Shown here: piece after piece, positions 25,161 through 32,941 of the stretch
How positions within the stretch are numbered: position 1 is the stretch's first letter
Layout of the letters: each line of letters starts with the position of its first letter
Source of the DNA: Luteimonas cucumeris
Lineage (GTDB): Bacteria > Pseudomonadota > Gammaproteobacteria > Xanthomonadales > Xanthomonadaceae
Direction of reading: 5' to 3'
Length of the DNA stretch: 64,000 nucleotides
NCBI RefSeq assembly: GCF_007830035.1
Contig: NZ_VLKN01000003.1
Location: 248,001-312,000, forward strand
Position numbers and translations under genes: made by a program
Notes under the pieces: model-generated
What the model saw: the letters and a program-made list of their open reading frames with translations, nothing else
What the model was told of the DNA's origin: nothing
Databases searched by the model: none

Positions 25161-25259
25161 TACGGCCTTGGATCCCGTGTTCGCCGGGATGACGATCCGA
25201 GACTTCTCAGCGTGCCTTGGATGAGGATTGCACATCGGCTCGTCCATGGACAGCGGGCA

Positions 25260-26537
25260 TCATGCTGCCGCCGTATCGTCGCTGCAGCCGCTGGCCCGCT
25301 CCAGCAGCAGTTCGCGCTCGCGTGCATTGCGGGTCAACGACGCGGCGCGCTCGAACTCCGCCCGGGCCTCGGCAAAGCGCCCGAGTTTCCTGAGAAAATC
25401 GCCGCGCACGCTCGGCAGCAGGTGGTAGTTCTTCAACGAAGGTTCGGAAGTCAGCGCGTCGACCAGTTCCAGGCCCGCCGCCGGGCCGAACAGCATGGCC
25501 AACGCGACGGCGCGATTCAGTTCGACGACCGGCGACGGCATCAGCTCCGACAGCGCGCCATAGAGGCCGACGATCCGTGCCCAGTCGGTGTCTTCCGGCG
25601 CCAGCGCGCGCGCATGGCAGGCGGCGATCGCGGCCTGCAAGGCGTAGACGCCGCGTGCGCCGCCGAGTTTTTCGGCGCGCTCCAGCGCGGCCAGTCCACG
25701 CCGGATCAGCAGCCGATCCCAGCGGCCGCGATCCTGTTCGAGCAGCAGGATCGGCTGTCCCGACGGGCCGACGCGCGCGCCGGCGCGCGACGCCTGTATT
25801 TCCATCAGCGCCACCAGTCCATGGACTTCCGGCTCCTGCGGCACGAGTTCGGCCAGGATGCGTCCCAGCCGCAGCGCTTCCTCGCACAACGCCGGCCGTA
25901 TCCAGTCGTCACCGGCGGTGGCCGAATAGCCTTCGTTGAAGATGAGGTAGATCACGCCGAGCACCGAGGCCAGGCGCTCGGCCAGGTCGGGCCCGCGCGG
26001 CACTTCGAACGGCACGTGCGCGTCGGCCAGCGTGCGCTTGGCGCGGACGATGCGCTGCGCCACGGTCGGCTCCGGTACCAGGAAAGCGCGCGCGATCTCC
26101 TCGGTGGTCAGGCCGCCGAGCAGACGCAGCGTCAGCGCGACCTGCGCATCGGTCGACAGCACTGGATGGCAGGCGGTGAACACCAGCCGAAGCAGGTCGT
26201 CGCCGATGTCGTCGTCGGCGAACGCCTCCTGCGGCGATCCAACGTCATCCTGGTCGCTTTCCAGTTCGTAGCCGAGTTCCTCGTGCTTGCGCTGCTGCAG
26301 CTTGAGGCGGCGCAGGCGATCGATCGCACGGTGCTTGGCCGTGGCCATCAGCCAGGCGCCGGGATTGTCCGGCACGCCGGACTCGGGCCAGCGTTCCAGT
26401 GCCGCGACCAGCGCGTCCTGCGCCAGTTCCTCGGCCAGGCCGACGTCGCGGACCATGCGCGCGAGGCCGGCAATCAGCCTGGCGGATTCCATCCGCCAGA
26501 CCGCGTCGATGGTGCGATGGGTATCGGTCGCCGTCAT
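25260..26537 (-). CDS. ECF42-type RNA polymerase sigma factor with long C-terminal extension
   Basis: A 425-residue sigma-70 family protein. Residues 1-180 hold sigma region 2 (AEELAQDALVAALERWP, NPGAWLMATAKHRAIDRLRR) and region 4 (LTLRLLGGLTTEEIARAFLVPEPTVAQRIVRAKRTL). Residues 190-425 are a helical TPR-like extension (DUF6596: YLIFNEGYSA, LCEEALRLGRILAELVPQEPEVHGL). This layout is that of ECF group 42. Known members lack an anti-sigma factor and sit beside DGPF/YCII proteins, as here. The start at 26537 (MTATDTHRTI) fits. The gene is last in a minus-strand group with the VOC and YciI genes. Confidence 0.9.
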   Translation of the reverse strand: MTATDTHRTIDAVWRMESARLIAGLARMVRDVGLAEELAQDALVAALERWPESGVPDNPGAWLMATAKHRAIDRLRRLKLQQRKHEELGYELESDQDDVGSPQEAFADDDIGDDLLRLVFTACHPVLSTDAQVALTLRLLGGLTTEEIARAFLVPEPTVAQRIVRAKRTLADAHVPFEVPRGPDLAERLASVLGVIYLIFNEGYSATAGDDWIRPALCEEALRLGRILAELVPQEPEVHGLVALMEIQASRAGARVGPSGQPILLLEQDRGRWDRLLIRRGLAALERAEKLGGARGVYALQAAIAACHARALAPEDTDWARIVGLYGALSELMPSPVVELNRAVALAMLFGPAAGLELVDALTSEPSLKNYHLLPSVRGDFLRKLGRFAEARAEFERAASLTRNARERELLLERASGCSDDTAAA

Positions 26538-26646
26538 GGCGACCGATCAGACCATCATCGAATGGCCCATGCAAGCCGGTCGCGGCGGCGCTGATGCAAC
26601 GAACCGTCCGATGCTCGCGATGGTTCGGCCGGGTCGCGCGATCGTT

Positions 26647-26838
26647 TCAGTTGCCGCCGCGATCGTTGCCGACGCGATGATCGCGGCGCGGATCGGGAAA
26701 GTCGCGTCCATGCGGTCGGGCCGCTCCGTCCCCGTCGCTTTCCTCGAAGCTGCGCGGCTCGCCCACGCAGGCGCCATCGTCGCGATCCTGTTTCGCAATC
26801 GCGGCGTCGCGATGGACCAGCAGCCACATGATCGACAT
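26647..26838 (-). CDS. Possible small hydrophilic protein in the ECF42 operon
   Basis: A 63-residue frame starting MSIMWLLVHRDAA, beginning three bases after the VOC stop and ending 109 bases before the sigma factor start. It is very hydrophilic (Asp/Arg/Gly) after the first ten residues, with no motif I recognise. The position makes a gene plausible; the composition could equally be non-coding. The 304-base space contains nothing else convincing. Confidence 0.3.
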   Translation of the reverse strand: MSIMWLLVHRDAAIAKQDRDDGACVGEPRSFEESDGDGAARPHGRDFPDPRRDHRVGNDRGGN

Positions 26839-26841
26839 GCG

Positions 26842-27243
26842 TTAGCCCGGAGCCGCGTTGGGGTCCATGTAGGCCAGTTCCCACAGGTGGCCGTCCAGGT
26901 CCTGGAAACCGGTCTGGTACATGAAGCCGTAGTCTTTGGAAGCGGTGGCCTTGCCGCCACCGGCGACGGCCTTGGCGACCAGGTCGTCGGCCTTGTCGCG
27001 GCTTTCCGCCGACAGGCACACGATCACTTCGGTCTGGCGCGTCGCATCGCAGATGTCCTTGTCGATGAATGTCCGGAAGTAGGGCTCGACCAGCAGCATC
27101 ACGAAGATGTTCTCTTCCACGATCATGCAGGTCGCATTCTCGTCGGTGAACTGGGGATTGAACGAATAGCCGAGCTTGGTGAAGAACTCGACGGTGCGGT
27201 CGAGATTCTTGACCGGCAGGTTGACGAAGATCTGGGTAGTCAT
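26842..27243 (-). CDS. VOC (glyoxalase/bleomycin-resistance-like) family protein
   Basis: A 133-residue protein with the vicinal-oxygen-chelate fold: IFVNLPVKNLDRTVEFFTKLGY at the first beta-alpha unit, then CMIVEENIFVMLLVE, and a second unit with YGFMYQTGFQDLDGHLWELAYMD, a typical family ending with the Glu metal ligand. The start at 27243 (MTTQIF) is preferred over an upstream in-frame ATG. It lies between the YciI-like gene and the ECF42 sigma factor on the same strand, a usual ECF42 neighbourhood. Substrate unknown. Confidence 0.88.
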   Translation of the reverse strand: MTTQIFVNLPVKNLDRTVEFFTKLGYSFNPQFTDENATCMIVEENIFVMLLVEPYFRTFIDKDICDATRQTEVIVCLSAESRDKADDLVAKAVAGGGKATASKDYGFMYQTGFQDLDGHLWELAYMDPNAAPG

Positions 27244-27316
27244 AAAGGCTCTCTGTATTGGTTGAAGGTCTCGCGCGCCCGGAATCGCTCCGTCTGCGCG
27301 CGGGGCTGGTCTGGCC

Positions 27317-27739
27317 TTACTGTCGCTTGTCGATCTCGGCGCGCAGGCGTTCTTCCTGTGCACGCAGTTCCGGCGTGAATTCGGCGCCGAAATCCTCGGC
27401 CTCGAATACCTGGCGGATCTCGACTTCGTCGCCTTCCTCGAACGGCGCGCGCTTGAGCCACTCGATCGCTTCTTCCTTCGAACGCACCTGCCACAGCCAG
27501 AAGCCGGCGATCAGTTCCTTGGTTTCGCTGAAAGGTCCGTCGATGACCGTGCGCTTGCCGCCCGCGGAAAAGCGCACCCGCGCGCCTTTCGAAGTGGGCT
27601 GCAGGCCTTCGCCCGCGAGCATCACGCCGGCCTTGACCAGTTCCTCGTTGTACTTGCCCATCGCCGCCAGCATCTGCTCGGTCGGCAACACGCCGGCTTC
27701 GGTGTCCGCGTTGGCCTTGACTATCACCATGAACCTCAT
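27317..27739 (-). CDS. YciI/DGPF-domain protein, ECF42 partner
   Basis: A 140-residue protein of the YCII-related dimeric ferredoxin-like fold. It carries the eponymous DGPF at residues 67-70 in VIDGPFSETKELIAGFWL, and MRFMVIVKANADTEAG at the start. The C-terminus ends in a helix rich in Glu/Arg. In the ECF42 group these proteins are conserved neighbours and probable targets of the sigma factor. It is the first gene of the minus-strand group, so an ECF42-dependent promoter would be expected in 27740-27941. The biochemical role is not known. Confidence 0.9.
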   Translation of the reverse strand: MRFMVIVKANADTEAGVLPTEQMLAAMGKYNEELVKAGVMLAGEGLQPTSKGARVRFSAGGKRTVIDGPFSETKELIAGFWLWQVRSKEEAIEWLKRAPFEEGDEVEIRQVFEAEDFGAEFTPELRAQEERLRAEIDKRQ

Positions 27740-27941
27740 CGTCGTTCTCCTCGCTGTGGGTGTCGGAGCCGCGCTGCGGTCGGGCCGCCGGTGCCGCGCT
27801 CTTGTGGATGCGACGAACAGGCATTGGCCGGATCGACAGGCCCGCGCGGATTTTCTTCGATGAAACGATGGGCCCTTGTCGGCAAACCCGAATCGCAACT
27901 ACCGCGCCGCCATCCAGGTGACGCGGCGCCGGCACGCCGCG

Positions 27942-29189
27942 TCAGGCTTCCGCGCTGGCCAGGGCTTCGCGCCGTGCCCGGGCTGCGACGCGCCAGCCCA
28001 CGCCGGCCGCGGCCAGCAATACCAGCGCCGCGATCAGGAAGGCCGCGCCGGGGTGGGGCAGCCGTGCGTCCGGACCGACCGAGAGCGCATAGACGGTACC
28101 GAAGAACAATGGCGACAGCACGCCGGCGATGCTGGCGACGCTGTTGTTGGCGCCCTGCAGCTGGCCCTGTTCGGACTCGGACACGCGCTGCGTCATCAGC
28201 GACTGCAGCGTCGGCATCGCCAGGCCCCACAACGCGTTGGGCAGCATTGCCAGCGTGAACAGCAGGCCGGTCGGCGCCAGGCCCATGCAGGCGATGCCGA
28301 CCGCGCCGCCGAACAGGCCGAACACCATCACCTTGCGGTCGCCGAAGCGCTTCACCGCCGGCCCGACCAGCACGCCCTGCACGATCATGTCGAGCACGCC
28401 GACCATCGCCAGCAGCACGCCCACCTGCCACGCGCTCCAGCCGTAGCGGTAACCGGCGTACAGCACGAACACCGCCGAGAACACGTGGTGCGCGAAGTAC
28501 ATCAGAAAGTTGGAGCCGGCCAGCCCGGTCAGTTCCGGATGCGAGCGCAGCAGCCGCAACGCACCCAGTGGATTGGCGCGCTGCCACGAGAACGCCATGC
28601 GTTTTTCCGGTGCCAACGATTCGGGCAGGATGAAGGTGCCGTACAGGAAGGCAACGCCGCTTAGCGCGGCGGCGACCCAGAACGGCGCGCGCGGCGACAC
28701 CTCGCCGAGCACGCCGCCAAGCAGCGGCCCGGCCACGAAGCCGGCGCTGAATGCCGCGCCGATCAGACCGTAGCCGCGTGCGCGCTGTTCCGGCTCGGTG
28801 ATGTCGGCCATGTACGCATACACCGTGGTGAAACTGGCCGAGGTCACGCCGGCGATCATGCGGCCCAGCGCCAGCCACCACAGGCTGGGTGCCAGCGCCA
28901 TCAGCACGTAGTCGGCGGCCAGTCCCGCGGTCGACAGCAGGATCACCGGCCGGCGCCCGTACTGGTCGGACAGCGAGCCGATGATCGGCGAGGCGACGAA
29001 CTGCATCAGCGCCCACAGCGCCACGAACACGCCGTTGATGATGCCGGCGCGCGCGTTGGAGCCGCTGAACTCCTCGATCAGCGTCGGCAGCACCGGGATG
29101 ACGATGCCCATCGCCACGATGTCGAGCATCGCGGTGACAAGAATGAAAGCGATCGCAGCCTTGCCGGCGCGAAAGTCGGGTAATGACAT
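27942..29189 (-). CDS. MFS transporter of the TetA (TCR) type
   Basis: A 415-residue inner-membrane protein with twelve predicted helices. The MFS motif between helices 2 and 3 is GSLSDQYGRRPVILL, and the 14-helix TCR-like features VIPVLPTLIEEFSG in helix 1 and GLIGAAFSAGFVAGPLLGG in helix 5 point to the tetracycline-efflux subfamily. It is probably a proton-driven drug or metabolite exporter; the annotation 'TCR/Tet' describes the family rather than proven tetracycline resistance. It precedes the ECF42 group on the same strand with a 202-base gap. Confidence 0.88.
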   Translation of the reverse strand: MSLPDFRAGKAAIAFILVTAMLDIVAMGIVIPVLPTLIEEFSGSNARAGIINGVFVALWALMQFVASPIIGSLSDQYGRRPVILLSTAGLAADYVLMALAPSLWWLALGRMIAGVTSASFTTVYAYMADITEPEQRARGYGLIGAAFSAGFVAGPLLGGVLGEVSPRAPFWVAAALSGVAFLYGTFILPESLAPEKRMAFSWQRANPLGALRLLRSHPELTGLAGSNFLMYFAHHVFSAVFVLYAGYRYGWSAWQVGVLLAMVGVLDMIVQGVLVGPAVKRFGDRKVMVFGLFGGAVGIACMGLAPTGLLFTLAMLPNALWGLAMPTLQSLMTQRVSESEQGQLQGANNSVASIAGVLSPLFFGTVYALSVGPDARLPHPGAAFLIAALVLLAAAGVGWRVAARARREALASAEA

Positions 29190-29781
29190 GATGTGGTTTT
29201 CCGAATGAGAGATGCGCGACCGCAGGCCGCGACAGGACAAGGGCGTCCGGGGTCAGTCGACCCGGGAACGATGCGGCTTGTCAGGAAAAAGCAATTCTCA
29301 TAGCGGCGGCCTCGAATGAAGCGAGCGGCGAGTTTACATGACGCTTATCGGATCGCAACCCCTGGCGCGGCAACGCGATGTCCGTCGACAGTGGGCGAGT
29401 TTCGACAGGCCGCGTCCTGCGAACCGCTTCGGGCAACTGTTATTCGAGGAACTTCTGACAGGCGACTCTTGATCATGACTCCCTTGGCATAGCTGTCTTC
29501 CCGAGCGAAGCGGTGGATCTGCTTTCGATGCGTCGGTTGTCTGTGCAGCCGGCATGCCGAACGCAGTGAGGGACCTGCTTTCGGCCTGGCGTCCGCAGCA
29601 AGCAGCATGCCAACCAGGGTGTCTGAGACTGTCCAAAGCCTCGCGAACCGTTCCGGACGACTCCCGAATACGAGAAAGCCCTTCCCGAAGAGTGTGTGGG
29701 GCGGGCAGGAGCCGTGCCTCCTTATTGACCGACCTACCAGGTAGTCCCATCCTCGGCAACATCGCTAACAAGGGGCGCTCG
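29190..29781. other. 592-base intergenic region, no recognisable gene
   Basis: This gap separates the divergent MFS and AIPR genes. The plus-strand frame is open from 29554 into the AIPR gene, but that extension is rich in Arg, Ser and Pro with no ribosome site and is judged untranslated. No copy of the tRNA-Leu 3' end, which would mark an integration site, is visible here. Promoters for both neighbours should be present. Confidence 0.5.
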
Positions 29782-31485
29782 ATGACTGCAGCACTCGATC
29801 TATCTTACCCAACCATCCTTAAACTTTTCGGCAATCATTTGATCGCCGGTAGGGTTGAGTCACGAGCACTACTGGGGTGGTTCCTAGAAAACTATTACCG
29901 TCTAGACGAAACAGATGCTCAGGACGCCATCTGCGACGGGCCTGACGACAAGGGTATTGATGGCATTTATGTTGATGAAAACATCGAACGCATTGTTGTA
30001 TTTCAGACAAAGCTCCGACAAAACGGCGCCAAGACGTTGGGAGATGGCGATCTCAAGCAGTTTTCTGGGACGCTCGACCAGCTACGGACTCGACAGTCCA
30101 TTGAAGACTTGCAAAATTCGACGGGAAATAAAGAACTACAACATCTTATTAAAGAAGCTGATCTTGCTGGCCTTGTTGAGAAGGGTTACGAGGTTCGTGG
30201 GGTGTTCATTACGAACGCCAACAAGGATGCTTCAGCAGTCGCCTATTTGTCGTCGAGACCGGATATTTCAGTTTTCGATGGCGTGGCGCTGAATGAAAAT
30301 TGGGTGCCTCCCGGCGATGCGGCGCCAGTGCACACGGCAATGACGTTCCGGTTAGATGGGCTCGCCTCTATTCAATACATGACCCCAGACGCGACTGTGT
30401 ATGTGGCGCCACTGTTGGCTAGCGAACTGGTAGCAATGGCTGGATTGCAAAGCGGAGAATTGTTCGCTTGGAACGTCCGGCAGACGCTAGGAAAAACAAA
30501 GGTCAATAAGGCGATTGCAGAAAGTGTGAAGGATCAGCCTGAGCACAAGAATTTTGTTCTTTACCACAATGGGCTGACAATTTTGACTGAGGAGGCGCAC
30601 CTTGGTGATGATTCCCTGACAATCAATGGCTATACCGTAGTCAATGGCTGTCAAAGTCTTACAACACTGTTCGAGAACCGCACCAAGATTACTGACGAAT
30701 TGCGATTGTTGGCTCGGGTTATTCAGTTGCAGCCTGGGAGTGAGTTGGCTGCAAAGATCACACGGCATAGTAATAATCAGAATTCGATAAGCGCGCGAGA
30801 TCTTCAGTCCAATAGCACTATGCAGCGTCGTCTTCAGGCTGAATTCAATGCGGTATTTAGTGGTTTATTTGGCTATGAAATAAAGCGCGGAGAAGTTATC
30901 AACGCGACAAATGTCATTACTAATGAGGAGGCAGCGAGGTACTTGCTGGCGTTTGATTTGCAGCAACCTTGGGCCTGTCATCAGACCTATCGTTTGTTCG
31001 ATGAATTGCACAGCGATATTTTTGGTCGAAAGGAAGTCGTGGCCGCGCGCGTAGCGACGCTCTCTGTGCTGTTTGATGCTGTTCTTGAAACATTGCCGGA
31101 GTTGCAGAACAAACTAGTTGCAAGTTACACGCTGACTCGTTTTTTAATGCTGTACCTCTTGCGTCAAGCATTAGAGGTGGACGCTATCGGCAAGCAGTTC
31201 ATTCGCGAGCCAAAACCCATTGTCGATAAAATTGGCTTTGATCAACTTAAGGAAATTGCAAAAAAAATACTGTCCGACTTAATCGTCGATATGAATGCCG
31301 AACTGGAAGAACGCGAACAGGCAAAGAATCCATTCGATCATAAGCGTGAGCTGAAGAGCCCCACAGCAGTCCGTGCGTTGGCAAAGCAGATTATTCCCAG
31401 CTATGAGAAGGCAATTAGGCGGGGTCGCGCCACGGCATTCAGTGCTGAAGTGGAAGCCGCGGCGAGCGTAGCCGCTACAGCCTAG
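29782..31485 (+). CDS. AIPR-family (abortive infection phage resistance) protein
   Basis: A 567-residue protein starting MTAALDLSYP at 29782, with AAGGGG upstream. The N-terminal part has a restriction-endonuclease-like core, DDKGIDGIYVDENIERIVVFQTK, in which Asp60, Gln75 and Lys77 fit a D...QxK nuclease site (quoted in parts: residues 55-60, 62-64 and 72-77). The AIPR domain follows (about 240-430: NFVLYHNGLTIL, INGYTVVNGCQSLTTLFENR, SNNQNSISARDLQSN). Family members are linked to phage defence by abortive infection. GC is clearly below the surroundings, and the gene sits 40 bases from a tRNA gene, which supports horizontal gain. No modification or partner gene is adjacent. Confidence 0.85.
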   Translation: MTAALDLSYPTILKLFGNHLIAGRVESRALLGWFLENYYRLDETDAQDAICDGPDDKGIDGIYVDENIERIVVFQTKLRQNGAKTLGDGDLKQFSGTLDQLRTRQSIEDLQNSTGNKELQHLIKEADLAGLVEKGYEVRGVFITNANKDASAVAYLSSRPDISVFDGVALNENWVPPGDAAPVHTAMTFRLDGLASIQYMTPDATVYVAPLLASELVAMAGLQSGELFAWNVRQTLGKTKVNKAIAESVKDQPEHKNFVLYHNGLTILTEEAHLGDDSLTINGYTVVNGCQSLTTLFENRTKITDELRLLARVIQLQPGSELAAKITRHSNNQNSISARDLQSNSTMQRRLQAEFNAVFSGLFGYEIKRGEVINATNVITNEEAARYLLAFDLQQPWACHQTYRLFDELHSDIFGRKEVVAARVATLSVLFDAVLETLPELQNKLVASYTLTRFLMLYLLRQALEVDAIGKQFIREPKPIVDKIGFDQLKEIAKKILSDLIVDMNAELEEREQAKNPFDHKRELKSPTAVRALAKQIIPSYEKAIRRGRATAFSAEVEAAASVAATA

Positions 31486-31494
31486 CTCGACGGC

Positions 31495-31522
31495 AAAAGG
31501 CCAGGCTTTCGCCTGGCCTTTT
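31495..31522. terminator. Bidirectional rho-independent terminator
   Basis: AAAAGGCCAGG, loop CTTTCG, CCTGGCCTTTT. It stands between the AIPR stop codon (plus) and the tRNA-Leu 3' end (minus), and can serve both. Confidence 0.9.
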
Positions 31523-31525
31523 GTC

Positions 31526-31612
31526 TGGTGCCGAAGGTGGGACTCGAACCCACACGCTTTTAAGGGCGGCGGATTTTGAGTCCGCTGCGTCTACCGATTC
31601 CGCCACTTCGGC
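31526..31612 (-). tRNA. tRNA-Leu (anticodon CAA)
   Basis: The minus-strand product is 87 bases with encoded CCA. It has the acceptor GCCGAAG/CTTCGGC, a leucine-type long variable arm (CCGCCCTTAAAAGCG region), the T-arm GTGGGTTCGAGTCCCAC, and the anticodon stem GCGGA/TCCGC enclosing CTCAAAA, which gives anticodon CAA (codon UUG). It is a class II tRNA and a common integration target; an AIPR gene lies just downstream of its 3' end. Confidence 0.95.
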
Positions 31613-31658
31613 GCGGTCGCGAAGTATAGCCGAGACCGGCTTGGCGGTGGACAGGCTC

Positions 31659-31695
31659 GCCCTCACCCAACCCTCTCCCGCTAGCGGGAGAGGGC
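31659..31695. repeat. Short palindromic repeat, CCCTCACCC type
   Basis: GCCCTCACCCAACCCTCTCCCGC followed by GCGGGAGAGGGC forms a hairpin (CCCTCTCCCGC/GCGGGAGAGGG, two-base loop). The same element is at 39671-39708, inverted, and degenerate at 15315-15353. It lies just beyond the DUF2214 stop codon. Confidence 0.85.
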
Positions 31696-31698
31696 TTC

Positions 31699-32151
31699 TC
31701 AGAACCCGCCGAAGCGGGCCATCGACGCAGCGAGGACGAAGATCACGCCGACCAGCATCAGTTCGAAGCGGACGATGCGGGCCATGCCTGTGGCCTCGGC
31801 GGTGGAGGGTAGGAAGCCGGGGTCGGCCTTCATCGCCTTGCGCCAGCGCAGGAAGCGCAGCGTCGGCCAGATTGACAGCACGCCGACCAGTACGAAGGCG
31901 CCGACCTTTGCGTGGAACCAGGGGTTGTGCAGGTAGAAGTCATAACCCTTGATGCCGTGGAAGACGCGGCTGAAGCCGACCACCAGCAGCAGTAACGCGG
32001 TGATGCCGTAGCCGCGGTCGACGCCGGACAGGCGCTTGAGTGCGCCGCTGTCGATCGGGCGGGTCAGCAGCACCGATTGCGTGACCAGCATCGCGACCAG
32101 GCCGAAGATCAGCAGGTGGTGCAGGATGGCGAGCGTCAGGTCGGTCAGCAT
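31699..32151 (-). CDS. DUF2214-family membrane protein
   Basis: A 150-residue inner-membrane protein with four predicted helices (about 7-28, 50-65, 82-100, 130-147). Landmarks LTLAILHHLLIFGLVAML, VDRGYGITALLLLVVGFSRVFHG and NPWFHAKVGAF match DUF2214 (parts quoted). It has conserved His and Arg residues near the membrane faces, but no function is known for the family. It is followed, with a 55-base gap, by the cysteine-dioxygenase-like gene upstream on the same strand, so co-transcription is possible. Confidence 0.8.
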   Translation of the reverse strand: MLTDLTLAILHHLLIFGLVAMLVTQSVLLTRPIDSGALKRLSGVDRGYGITALLLLVVGFSRVFHGIKGYDFYLHNPWFHAKVGAFVLVGVLSIWPTLRFLRWRKAMKADPGFLPSTAEATGMARIVRFELMLVGVIFVLAASMARFGGF

Positions 32152-32206
32152 GTGGGAGTCCGGCTGGAGGCTGGGAAGGAAAGCACCGGGCGCGCGTCGC
32201 TGATCG

Positions 32207-32806
32207 TCAGGCGGCTTCGTCCGTGGCCAGGGTGCTGTCGAGGCGCAGGAACCATTCGCCCGATTGCGGCTGGAACTTGGAGCAGCACTCCATCGGCGCC
32301 TTGTAGATGTGCAGCGAGACGGCGACGCGGTCGGCGCTGGCGTTGCAGATGGTGTGGTACTCGTGCGGCGGGATCAGGCTGCCGGCGCTGCCGGGGCCGG
32401 CGTGCATGCCGCCGGCGGCGCGGAAGTGGAAACGGTCGCCGTCCTGTTCGAGCAGTTCGTACTGGGTGATCTCCAGTTCGCCGTCCCAGACGCCTTCGAC
32501 GCACCAAAGGCCGGAGTGGTCATGGATCGGCGTGCCCTGGCCCGGTCCCCAGGTCATCGCCACGACGCTGTAGCCATGCTCGGGGCTGCGATAGATCTCG
32601 CGACGCGCGTAATGGTCTTCGATGGGATCGAACACACAGTCCGGCAGGTGCACGTCCGGATCGCGGATCAGCGCGCACAGGCTGTTGCGCAATGCGGCGG
32701 TGACGGCGTGCTCGTCGGGCTGGGCGACGGCGGCGTCGACGGCGGCAACGAGTTTTTCACGGCCGCGGAACTCGACGGAGTGGCAATCGGAGGCGTTGGT
32801 GTTCAT
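32207..32806 (-). CDS. Cysteine dioxygenase-type cupin protein
   Basis: A 199-residue cupin. Iron ligands fit His95 and His97 in TPIHDHSGLWCVEGVWDG, and His151 in PPHEYHTI. The GxWC..VWDGE pattern is that of thiol dioxygenases (cysteine or 3-mercaptopropionate). The Cys102 in LWCVEG is at the place of the cross-link cysteine seen in some cysteine dioxygenases; it should be checked. The likely reaction is cysteine to cysteine sulfinate. It is transcribed together with the MetX-family gene upstream, a sulfur amino acid context. Confidence 0.8.
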   Translation of the reverse strand: MNTNASDCHSVEFRGREKLVAAVDAAVAQPDEHAVTAALRNSLCALIRDPDVHLPDCVFDPIEDHYARREIYRSPEHGYSVVAMTWGPGQGTPIHDHSGLWCVEGVWDGELEITQYELLEQDGDRFHFRAAGGMHAGPGSAGSLIPPHEYHTICNASADRVAVSLHIYKAPMECCSKFQPQSGEWFLRLDSTLATDEAA

Positions 32807-32823
32807 GCGGTCATTCTAACGCC

Positions 32824-32941
32824 GTGGGCGGGCCCTGGCCCACCGCGCCTTGAACAGCCTGCGGCACGTGTCCGGTCTGGTCGATGCCACCGGGTAGCGG
32901 TGCAGGCCGAAAATCCGTATCGGTGGGCCGGGCCCACCCTA
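32824..32941. repeat. Paired palindromes abutting the metX stop codon
   Basis: GTGGGCGGGCCCTGGCCCAC (32824-32843) and GGTGGGCCGGGCCCACC (32922-32938) are GC-rich palindromes in inverted relation. The second ends immediately before the metX stop codon, so the gene's last bases form part of the hairpin. It probably acts as a transcript 3' end and separates metX from the dioxygenase gene. Confidence 0.6.

Noticed and set aside
29190-29781. An attachment-site copy of the tRNA-Leu 3' end flanking the AIPR gene
   Set aside because: I looked for the tGGTGCCGAAGGTGGGAC pattern in the interval and saw none, so integration is not demonstrated.
30487-31171. Minus-strand open frames inside the AIPR gene
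   Set aside because: They are short, antisense to a gene with recognisable domains, and have no ribosome sites.
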